Source: Pachypanchax playfairii
Lineage: Eukaryota > Chordata > Actinopteri > Cyprinodontiformes > Aplocheilidae
Direction: 5' to 3'
Length of the DNA stretch: 64,000 nucleotides
NCBI GenBank assembly: GCA_006937955.1
Contig: SSNP01000290.1
Location: 297,057-361,056, forward strand
Below, one piece after another: positions 45,652 through 57,000 of this stretch (position 1 is the stretch's first letter; the number at the start of each line of letters is the position of its first letter). The notes beneath the pieces are model-generated. The model saw only the letters and a program-made list of their open reading frames with translations, had not been told where the DNA came from and ran no database searches. Both the position numbers and the translations under genes were made by a program.

Positions 45652-45960
45652 GTTACCAGTGTCATCAATGGAGTGGGGGTGCTGAACTTGGACCAGGACA
45701 GCCAGAATAAGGCCTATGGTTTGGTGTCCAGCCCTACACCAGCTGCCCCTACCTGCTGCTGGACATGCGGGAGGGTGAGCAGTATGACTGCTGCCACATC
45801 AACAGCGGTGGGTGGACAAAACACCAATCTGTATGTTCATAAAAAACCCAATGAAACGTCCACCTGTGATGTCAACATGTCCGTCTCACAGCCTATATAG
45901 TGTTCCAGTCAACATGCTGTCTTGAACCATGAACCCTTACACCAAGGAAGTCCTGGAATA
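45652..45960 (+). pseudogene. cep41: Decayed cep41-like gene fragment (rhodanese region)
   Basis: Reads VTSVINGVGVLNLDQD, then in a different frame PYTSCPYLLLDMREGEQYDC and CHINS, then after an 84-base GT-AG intron-like gap (45808-45891) AYS-like sequence and TMNPYTKEVLEY. These match, in order, the rhodanese-like domain of the ciliary protein CEP41. Damage: a frame change before PYTSC, two extra bases at the start of the second piece, and a TGA just before TMNPY. The intron-like gap argues for a DNA-level duplicate rather than a retrocopy. Identification is from memory of the family; another rhodanese gene is less likely because of TMNPY. Confidence 0.6.
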
Positions 45961-47367
45961 TGTATCCTGCAACACAAACTGCTCTTTTTTAAGATTTCAG
46001 AACTAATCTGAAGGGTTGTAAAAACCATGTTAACTTAAGAGGCTGAATGTCTCCCCTACTTCCTGCTCGCAGTCCCAGTGTTTCCTCATCAGGACAGCTG
46101 TGTGCTCCATGTTTGAGTTTACAGGACGTGCTTTAACATTCAGAACGAAGGTTGCCCCAGCAGCATGTTGCCCTGACAACTTCTGGATGGAAGAGAAATA
46201 CTGAAGTTACTGAAGTGGCCCAGCTGACGCTCGTACCTCAGTATTACTGACAATTTGTAACTCCAGTTAAAGTTTTTTTTGTTTCCAATCAGGAACCAAC
46301 CAGCCTGAAGAAGCAGGAGCGGTTCTGAGTCCAGTATATGTTCAGTACCAGTATCTGGTTTGTCCATCAGGTACTCACTGGAACCCCTGGACCCAGTGGC
46401 GGCTGGTGAAATATTTTTTTGGGTGGGCTGCATACATCCAATTAAATGACAATAAAACATTTGTGAAAATTAGTTAATGTAAACCCTATATTAGAAAAAA
46501 AGAAAATTTTCAACTTCAGTTTAATATTTAACAAAGACTTTATTAAAGCAGAACAAAGTACGTTTTTTCACCTCAATAAATGTTTTCTAGAGTCCCTGTG
46601 GGGATAAACAAGGACTTGGCGGGGTGATTCGTGGGTCCCTCCCCTCCCTCCGGGGTCTGTGTCCTGAAAGCAGCACTTGCAACTTTCAGTGGNNNNNNNN
46701 NNNNNNNNNNNNNNNNNNNNATCGGACCCGGGGATGAGGGGGGGGTCTGCGGCGGCGGCGGGGGAACGTTACGACAGTGAGCTTTCACAGGGGACCAGTA
46801 GGGGGAGAGCGAGAGCAAAACTTACTTAGTTCTGCTTTAAATCCTAAAATAAAAAATAATCACTAAAACTGGTTAATCTTGTCAGCCAAACAGGCAATTT
46901 TTTGTATTAACATTAAATGCTGTGTCACTGACTTGTGCAACTGAACAACAATATTTAAACATTATTTTTAGGATAAAAATAATTTTTGAAGTGTAATGTT
47001 TTGAAAATGTAATTAGATTTTAATCTGTTCCTTCATTGGGTGACTATCTAGTAAACTCAACTGAAAAGAAACAAAAGTCAAGACTCAAGAGCCCCATACG
47101 ATGCTGCATACTTTGACTTACTTCTTTTTACTGAAATTCAAAACGCTACTTTGAATTGTAAACTCATTATGGCTTAAAATTCACCTCATATAAAACTGTT
47201 AACCACAATCAATCGTTTTCACTATACTAATGTCAAAAATAAGATAACGTGCTTTTCATGCCATATTTTATTTTTTTTAATAGTTTTCTGGTAAACATTT
47301 TAATGGAAGTTCAGAAACACATTGAAACTTTAATAACAACGTCATCCTTCGCCCATGCTTCTTCTAG
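45961..47367. other. Intergenic sequence upstream of aebp2, with assembly gap
   Basis: AT-rich with a GC-rich island around 46600-46800. A CAGTGGCGGCTGGTGAAATA motif near 46395 resembles the end of a fish DNA transposon, but no partner end was found. No gene recognised. Confidence 0.45.
46693..46720. other. Assembly gap (28 N)
   Basis: Run of N in a GC-rich, repetitive stretch (GCGGCGGCGGCGGGG follows). True length unknown. Confidence 1.
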
Positions 47368-47487
47368 CCAATCAGAGAGGAGACATTGTGATGAAGCCCC
47401 GCCCCGTCTTCCTCCTGAAGCTGAAGCGTTTGGTCGTGGCATGAAATTTTGATACCGAAAGTGTCCCTTTTTGTGTTTGCCATTGAA
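47368..47487 (+). promoter_or_regulatory. aebp2: Candidate aebp2 promoter / 5' UTR
   Basis: A CCAAT box at 47368-47372 and a CCCCGCCCC GC box at 47397-47405 lie 80-120 bases before the aebp2 ATG, in locally GC-rich sequence. No TATA box seen. The transcription start is not known. Confidence 0.5.
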
Positions 47488-48035
47488 ATGGCCGCGGTAC
47501 CTGCCGAGGAAACCACAGTCTTGAGCTCCGGGAGTGACGTACCGTCCGGTGAGATTAACGAGGGCGGCGGTGAGGCGAAAGAAAAGGCCCTTAATGAGCC
47601 GGAAACAGAACAACCAGGCAGCAGCAGCCTTGAGCCGAAAATGGAAGAGGTGGACGCTGAGGCCGGTGAAGAGAAGACCGCTACAACAGCAGATGAGAAG
47701 GCCGCGAGGGAGAAGGTAACCGATGACGGTGCTGTAACGGTCACATCGGAGGCTACAGCCGCTCCTGAAGAGCTGGAGCTGGGAACAGAATCACGGCCGA
47801 GCCCGGGAGACACAAACAACGACCATATCAGTGAAAACACGATAACACACACCAAGGTGGAACCAGACGACGATAGTCGGTGTTCGGGACTAGACTGTGA
47901 AAAAAGCACAACAGTTTGTGAAGACGGCGAGAAAGGCAGTGCCGGTGGCGGTGACCTGGGTGACAAGAGGCGCACGAGCCTGGAGGTTTCATCCTCAGAT
48001 GGGGAACCGTTGAGCCGGATGGACTCAGAGGACAG
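47488..48035 (+). CDS. aebp2: aebp2 exon 1: acidic N-terminus
   Basis: 182 codons plus two bases. Starts MAAVPAEE and is rich in Glu, Ser and Thr, ending SSSDGEPLSRMDSED. The donor AG/GTCGGT was chosen because it makes the conserved junction SEDS-TSSSTLMDMES. Confidence 0.93.
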
Positions 48036-51000
48036 GTCGGTCAGGTGGTGATGGACTGGATGGTGACACGAATATTAACGTTAATGAACCGCAACCTGAT
48101 GAGTCGTTACAGCGTGTTTCTATTGAACTCCAAATACTTTTAGAATTTCTTCGGAAAATATGACAAATCCGTAAAAATTTAAGCTAAAACTTAAATTGTT
48201 AGTTATGAGGTTGTGGGGTGAGAGTTTAACCTGTTGACGTGTGTATGTTTTGTCCATGTTTTTAAGTTCAGGTTTAGCCCAGAAACTTTTTCAAAACAAC
48301 TTTTTGAGTCGTAAAATCAGCGTGACAGTCCCGACAAACGTAGAGAAAATGTTAAACATCACGGAGAGATGACTGAAAAGTTTATCTTCATGGATTTAAA
48401 AAATATGGTAAAAGATTTGAGTGGAAATTCAGCATAAAATCGATCTGGCGTGAGAGAATGTGGCGTGCAAAAAATCAGTTCCAGCTTAAAGAGGTTTTCA
48501 CGCTTAACTCTGTAATGTGGCAAATATAAAATCTGCACCTGTTCTTCATGTCTGTGCAAAGCCTGATGCATGCTGTTTTTTTTTTTTTTTTTTTAAATTT
48601 AAGTAACCATCAGATGTTTCCTGTCTTGTTGTGTTTCAGCACTAGCAGCAGTACCCTGATGGACATGGAGAGCATTGTGTCCAGCGGTCGCTCCACCCCT
48701 GCCATGTTGAATGGACAGATCAGCGCCAGGTCTTCGGCGACCAAAACAATGGCTTACCCCTGCTGCTGGGACCTGTGTCCGCAGTGCTTTAACTCGAGCC
48801 CCGATCTGGCCGAGCATATCAGGGGGATTCATGTAGATGGGCAGAGAGGAGGGGTGGGTAGACTTGAGCTTTGTGTTGAGCCCATTCATTCACTTCAATC
48901 AGAGTTAGTGCCTTTTCTCTGTGGCTTAGCTGGGGCTTTGGAGACTCTCACCACGGAGAAGGAAAAACAGCTTCAGTAGGATTTTATACAAAGATTGTGT
49001 TAAATCTCTACTTTGACTTTACAGTGTTGTTGTTTATTTTGTGGAAATGCCCAGAAAACCACAAACTAAACTGATCAGTGAGAATGTGTGGTGTGTGTGA
49101 GAGAAACTTAATTTATTGAACTGACTTTTTTACAGCCCAGTGTGCTGTCGTATAGATGAATGAGGCACGTTAAACTGCCTTTTAACTCGTTTAATGCAGT
49201 AGTTGACAAATCCATCATTATTTTTGGGCCCAACTGCATTTTCTTTTCACTTGTGGGAAATTGGTTGAATGAATTGTTTACATAATAAGACATCTACAGC
49301 ATTTTGATTAGCTCTTTTTTTTGTAGAATTTTTTTTTTTCAAATATTCAAAGTTAATTTTCCATCTGGAGGCTGGATTCAAGTAAAACTTCTGGATTTAT
49401 GTAGAATTTGGAGTTGGTTGTTAAATATTTTTAGTAGAAGTGTAATTTATTTTCTTTGTGTGTGTTTTTGTTTGTTTCCCAGGTCTTTGTGTGTCTGTGG
49501 AAGGGATGTAAGGTGTATAATACACCCTCCACCAGTCAGAGTTGGCTCCAGAGACACATGCTGACCCACAGTGGCGATAAACCCTTTAAGGTAAAGCGGA
49601 CAGTTTTGTCATGATTTTTTCATGATGATCTCACAATCTCATAATTGCTGTTTTTTTTAATGGGGTAACAGATGAAGATGACCAAACAATGGGTTAATTG
49701 ATATTGTTGCATTACGTAAACAAACGGTATTTCTGGTAGTTGTAACTTTTTAACTTGTATGCTAATAGAAAACAGCATATTTGTATAGAATCTGGCAGAA
49801 ACAAGAGTTTACAAGTTGCTAATTACTAACTGTTGATGAATAAGTTATTTTTGACAGTGACTTGACCCCACGTTTTTTTTTTTTTTTTTTTTAGAGAATG
49901 TCTTCTTTATTTATAAAATCATCATCTATATAAGATACCACTGTATGTTCTAAAACCTCTATTTTTCTTGAAGGGAATAAAATGAAACCAGAGAGTTCCT
50001 AGAGAAACTTAAAAGGTACATGATAAAGCATCAGCATCAGAAAGATGGATTTTTTCACCTTTATTGTGAAGAAGAGTTGGTGTGACAGCTGCTGCAGTTT
50101 TAATGAAAGAGCTAAAACAGCAAGTTAGCATGTGGGAGTCTTTTGATCATTCCAATGGAATTTAATGGGGGGGGGGTTTTGCAAATGATGTTGTAATTGT
50201 TCCTATAAATGCCAAACAACCATAACAGGTCACATCTCACAGCCAATCTGGTGGAGTTGATATATAATATTTACACAGACATTTCAAAGTCTCCTGCTGG
50301 CTCATTCAGGAATCTCTCAGTAGGACTACAGTGGAAAGTGTAAAGAAGATGCATCTAAAGGTTACAGTCTGATGTCTAGTGACCAGATTCAAGTTTGAAA
50401 TAAGTCAAATTTTGTGGACACAGTAACCTTTAAAAAAGTATCAAATTTTAACAGGATTTCACAGTCTTTTACATGGACTTCTAATTGGATTACATTGCCC
50501 TGGTAACTCAAAATGCATAAACATTATAAGGTGTGTCTCATGACCAAACTGACCATTTGGATATATAATAACATTTGCTAGTTCAGACTGTGTGGTTCAG
50601 GTGTGGTTTTCTCTGCAAATAGCGTCACCATGGTAATGTAGACCACCATTAAAAGCAATATTACACGTCCTGAGATCTCACCAGACATTTTAATGGATGA
50701 TATGTTTGCGTGCCCCTTTCTGTTTGGGTTGCATTAATATTTTAGGAAGAGTAGATCTCCTCCATTAAATCAATTTTATATTTTTAATGGCATATACCAA
50801 AGCAGGGTGGACAAGTTCAGATTTAATATTCAGTAACATCAGATGTATCATCTGATGAGGTAATTTCTCCGATCTTTAACAGAATCAGTAATTTAGGAGT
50901 GTTAACTGTCTTCTGCCCTCTGGTGGAGGATATAAGAACTACATGTGGCAAGTGCCAATTTTATTATAACATTATTTAATTACACATCAAAAGAAAATAT

Positions 51001-54000
51001 AATCAAATTAATATTTCGGTAAAAAAAATCCTGACCATTATTTAATATAAAAGGCTTAAAAGGATTAATTTAACTGAAAATTACATTTTAGGGTTCAGAA
51101 TTTAAATTTTTGTTTCAATACTTTCTCACCATTTTGTTTCCAAGCAGTTAAACTTTTTGAGAAGCGTGGACTAAAGAAAGTTATTTGAGTTTTTAGTGAC
51201 TTAGTAAAGCTTTCCGTTTGGACATTTGACTGAGATATTATTACTATTATTATTATTTTCTGGTGTGTTATATTTCTTCCCACACAGGTAGCTCATCTTG
51301 ACTCGTATCTCAAAGTATGTGAATGTTTACAGCTCTATACTTGTTCTTTCTTACTCATGGCAGTGTGTTGTTGGTGGCTGTAATGCCAGCTTTGCGTCCC
51401 AAGGAGGACTGGCTCGCCATGTTCCCAGTCACTTCAGCACGCAGAGCTCCTCCAAAATGTCCAGCCAGGCCAAACTCAAGGAGGAGTCGCCCTCCAAGGC
51501 TGGACTCAACAAGCGGAAGAAACTCAAAAACAAACGCAGTTGGTCCCTACGTACGTACCATCAGATACACAAACTCATTGTCATTATGTAGTGATGGGTA
51601 TGTGCTTGGAGTGTGTTGGTATTTCATTTCATAGCAACATCTGCTGGATTTTAGAAATCGCTACAGGCAACCTGGATGATGATGGTAGAGCAAGACTAAA
51701 CCAGGTTTATTCTCTGGCCCTGTCCCAATATCTGCACTTGCGCACTTCAAATGCGTGTTCCTGATGAGGGGCGCAAGTGCGTAGGGTGTCCTGATTCTCC
51801 AGAGTGGTGAGTCGCGCCCTTGGCTCAGCCTCTTTCGAACGCTTGATCCGCACTTCGCCGAAGGGTATTTCCCACAATGCATTGCTGCGTGTGACTTTTG
51901 ACGGAAGAAGAAGACAAAGAAGGTGGAGAAATGGCTGAACCATCCCGACTAAAAAAATGTTTTCCCAAGTGTAGAATCCCAATAATCAATATTTCTAGAT
52001 ATGTAATTACAATCGATTCTCTGTTGGAAAGATGTGTCACATATCTGATAAAAATATAATTAATAACGGTACTGACGTGTATTTTCGGACATGATACACT
52101 AACAATTTAATCACTTTTTTGGTCTTATACACCTCCTTTGTTTCCTGCGCTTCATTCTCCTCAAAATAAAAGTTTGAGTTATAAAATCTTTTCTAGTATA
52201 AAAATAGTGCAAACAGCAACCGGTACTGCTAATTTGGTTGTCATGGAGAAAGAACGCTGTTCCGTTATTTGTGCGCACTTGTTCACTACGCACTTCGAAC
52301 CCTTATGTGCCCTTCTGCTAAGTGCACTTCGTGGAAGACCGTAGGGTGCAGTGCAGGTATTGGGACAAGGCCACTGACATGTAAATAGTCCTGTTTACAT
52401 CATCAGCTGATAGTAAATTACTACATGAATGAAAGACTAGTATAAATATTCTATTTATGTCAGTATAACCAAAACCATGTGACTAATACTGAGTGTCAAA
52501 TGTAGAATGTATAAAAATCTATTTGTAAAGAAGTGAGATTTCATGTGGAGAAAAAAAAGTAGAACCCTTCAAAAACAAATGATTAGAACATGAGCTTGGC
52601 TGAAAACTGAACAAATATGGAAACAGGAAACGAAAACGATTTCTCCTTATTTGGTGTTGTGTAAGATCAAATTGATGATAAACACAATTCAGTACCTCAA
52701 GCCAAATGACATGGTGACCTCATCAGTCCTGTGATTTGTCTTAAAGTGATACACGCACTGATACAGAGTTTCACACTCTTTGCTTGATACACGCACCAAT
52801 GCTTGGTATCATTATCACACATCACCATTATCTCTATGGTTTTTTTGTTTTGGGGTGGATTACTGCATTTCTAATTGGAGTTCTTTATGCAAACCACCAT
52901 TTTTTAAAAACCTTTGGACTCTTTTTGCTGTTGGAAGGAGTGCTGAAGCTCACATAAGATTTACCTCACAACAATATTCTTTTGCTTTACTTTCAAAAAC
53001 CTACATGTGGATGATTCAAAGCCCCTTTTCTCTACCTTTTATTTTCTGATTTTATTAGTTTTAGATGTTACAGATAAATGCAAGAAATCAAGTTTTGGTT
53101 AAGTAGGTGTTAAATATGCATTTTGCATTAGTGTGATAAAACACAATATGGGAACATAAAACTCCATTAACCAGAATTCTGTCACTTTTATTTATTTCTT
53201 CATTTCATAACTTTTCATAGTTTACTATTTTAACCAAATGACAGAAAAGTGTTGAGATGTTTTGTTGTTAGGACTTAATGATCTGGAAGGATCCCAGACA
53301 TTCAGAAATATATATCTTATAATGATTGTTTAGTTCTGACTGTTTGCAGAACCCATTCTTTACCCTGAACATGTTCAGTGATCCAGTAAAACAAAGATTT
53401 TAGACAGTGTAGCAAAACACATTTTGTTTTCTTTCTTTTTATGAAACACACTTGAACTTGTTTGCCACTAATAAACATAATCAGTGTATCATTATGACTC
53501 ATTGTTAGATGAAAATCACAAAAGCAGCCAGGATTTACCCCGTCTGTTTAGTTGATGTGATATTGTTTTCCTGTCCCTTCAGCAAGGCCCCAGGACTTTT
53601 TTGACGTCCAGACTATGGACGCTATTCGGCACAGAGCCGTCTCTCTCAACCTCGCCACTCACATCGAAAGTGGAGGAAATGGCCACAGCGTGGTCTTCCA
53701 CAGTACGGTATGTGCTTCACCGTCATGTGTGTTGGAAGTGCTCAACTCCCTCTGTTCCTCTGTTTTATATGAGTAACATTTGAGATATTTTAAGATTTTT
53801 AACTTTGTTAAAAAAGTTGCTTTATTCTTTAAGAGATTTTTGTGTTTTAACTCCTGAGTCACATGTCATCACTATTTATCACAAGATTTCTTCTGCACAC
53901 ACTGCTTCATTATAAATGTGTCCGACTCATAGAACTTAAGACGCTAAAAATACAGTTTTTCTTTGGGTAAAACCTTCCTACTCTGAATGAAAAGTATTTC

Positions 54001-57000
54001 TGTAACAGGGTCTGTAAATGAAATCAGTCTTCCCTTAAATAAACACAGCTCAGGTTTGTTCAGTCATTTGTTGTAAATTGCAGGTTATTTTAACACACAC
54101 ATGGTTTTAAACTGCAGTTAAATTCTGCTTTGGGTGGAATGTAGAAGTTGGTCTTGCTGTTTTCTTCATGGACAACAGGGGGCACCAGGGTCGCATGCAA
54201 GTTTTCCATAGGAGCTACAGTAGAAATGTTTCCTGTTTGTTACTTGGTGTTTTTGTCCAGAGGTTATAAGCTCTCCACTGCTTAAATTGAATATCCGCTC
54301 ATTCTGGATTGATTCTCCTTTTAGTGTTTGGCTGGTGTTAAACATCAGATGAGTCTGATGAATGCAGCTGTAGAGACTAGCAGATGTGGAATGTGTTGAT
54401 AACTAACTGCTTTTCAAATATAAATCCACTAGGGGGCGCTCTATCTCCTGTTCAAGCTCTTTAACAAATCAGCGTTCTTGTCAGCAGCTGGAGGAAAATG
54501 TGGATTATCTTCTTTTCACGTGTCCTTCATTCAATCTCCATCTCACTTGTCTGTCTGCACGTTTCACAAACAAAGCTCTTTTTCGGTCAGTGAAAGAGTG
54601 TTTCTGCTGAAGGAGAAATCTAGCCAGGGTTGTTTATTTTTGAAATTTTGGTACCACGTGTTGAATTTGTAATTTTACATTTAGTAGTTTGTTTGTGTTG
54701 TGTGTCCTCAGTTCTAACAGTTAGCAGGGAGATGCTGGCTAGTTTGTCAGTTATATTAAATAAAGCCAAACTAGAATAAGTTTATCAATAAGAAATATAA
54801 ATCCAGTGGAAGTTTTAGAAAAAGGTGGAGAGTTTAAGCATGAGCATCTTGTTCATAAGTGATGCAGGATGAAGCAGAAGATGGATCGACGGATTGGGGC
54901 TTCATCCTCTTTGATGAGGGAGCTGCTTCAGTCTCTTGTGGTGAAGAAGAAGCTGAGGAGTTTGGGAATCTGGTTGGGATGCCTCCTGGTTGTCTCCCTG
55001 TGGAGGTTTTCCGTGCACTGGGAGGAGACCCCCCCTGGCAGACCCAAAATTTCCAGGAGGAGTTGGAGAGTGTCATTGGGGGGAGGGAGGTCTGGGTTTC
55101 TCTCCTGAACCTGTTGAGTGTTGGAGTTAAATAGATCACTTACACTACTCAATCACTTACTCACATTACAGACTGCCGTCTCAGTGTGCAGAGTGAAAGG
55201 CATCAGAGAAACCCGACGATGGAAAGAGATCTACAAGAACATCTAGTTTGTCTAGAGTCTAATTTGTTCTCCGTGAAGAAAAGGTCAAGAAATGAACTGA
55301 TGTTCGAATCTGTTCCTCGTGTCAGCTGACGGTTGCGAACAGTTTTCACAGCGCTGTTTTCTGAGCAGTAATGACACAAGATGTGGCATTTTTAATACAA
55401 TGCTGTTAAACCGACATTAAACAAAACCTGATGCTGCAGGAACATCTGGTGGTTGTTGTTCACTACTTCAGTTATGTAATATGTTACAGTTATTAGATTA
55501 AAAAAATGCTGCTCAGAATGTGGCCAAGACAACAATAATAGCATTATTAACTCCTCAGAAACACATTTCTACTAAACAGCATGCAGCTGCTTTAAAATGA
55601 ACAAAACATGCGAGCTGCGTTTCATCTAATGGATCATCCATCTGAATGGAACCGTGTTCCTTTAGAACAGTAAAAATCTTGTTTCTGAATCAACCAATCA
55701 GCTAATGACTGATTTATCGGTTAATAGTAATATGAAGTAAATTTACAGAAAGATTTTTGATGTTTGTGTTCTTTTTGTCAGAAGTAAATAGTGTTTATGT
55801 TGGTTTTATACTTTCTATAGATGAACTCTTCTTCCGCTTTGCTTTAACGGACTTGCTCAGCAGGACTCGTTCAACAAAAAGGATGCAGCTAAACTTAGAC
55901 AGAGGTTAAACGATGTTAATTGGTCAAAAACTGGGACAATTGAAACAAATGGAGTAAGTGAGGTTTGGACACGGAAACGGGGTTAAGTGAGGGTCAGGGT
56001 CATGGAATCGGAAGGAGATCTGAGCAGATTGGCATGCATTCTGTTTCTCTTTAACCTCTGGAGATTGTGGTGAAGCAGTGCGGTGCTCCAACAGACCCCA
56101 GGTCCCAGTGGACCCTCCCGGACCTGGGGAGCTGGAGCAGAGCTATGGGGGGTTCTGTGGAGTTTGGCTTGTGGACCTGTTGACCTATCAGACCGGCTCA
56201 CTCATGTTTATGATGGGATATTTTTGTTATTGCACCGATCTGCGTCATCCAAGGCCTGACCCTCTGACTCCAGACAGGCACCCGGTTTTGGCAGGCCCGC
56301 CCTCCCCCGCCTTCAGCTCTGCAAACTTTTTTACTGCAGTCTTTTTTTTTTTTTTTTTGGAAACCACACTAATATTCACTGTTCACTCCCTGTACACTCC
56401 TCCTCCTGCCTCTCCCCCTCATTTTCCTCTGCTTTCCTTCCTTCCTAAAGTTTTTCAAGGATTAATATCTGCTTCTTTAAAGCACCAACTGCCATGATCA
56501 TCTCATCTCCCAAATCCTTTCATCCCCCTCAAACAGAACTCACTTCTTTTTCTTTGGCTCTTCCAGACACAACGGTTTGTGATCATTAACCTGGCGTTGG
56601 AGGAACAGAGGACACTGGCTATGAGTTTTTAATTAAAAGGGAAGTGTAGCAGCTGCTCGGCTTGCCGCGTCTCGCCCGCAGGGCTTTAGACACACCACAA
56701 CGTGTACAGGAGTTCAGGTCCCATGCAGTTCTGTGTTTGTTCTGCATCGCTGCCTTGCAAAGCTTTGGAAACACACGTCCTGTTTTGCGTGTTGCCGCCA
56801 AGTATGAGAAACAGCCCCGGGTGGTGGCTACCTGCTCTTGATTTGGAGCTGCTGTCAGCTTCATAGTAGGACCAGTCTTATACATGAATATTAAATACTT
56901 TACCATGTTGTCATTAACAAAACTATTAATAATAGAATTAGTAAATACTTATAATGTTTATAATGGCAACCTTATTTTAAAAAAAAAACAATAAAATAAG

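Noticed and set aside
47364..47975. 203-codon minus-strand frame over aebp2 exon 1
   Set aside because: Shadow of a GC-rich acidic coding exon; no homology or splice context.
54859..55134. 91-codon acidic open frame
   Set aside because: Lies within a LINE 3' fragment; no matching splice sites with aebp2.
56078..56497. 139-codon open frame in aebp2 intron
   Set aside because: Low-complexity end (poly-F from a T-run), no domain, no splice support.
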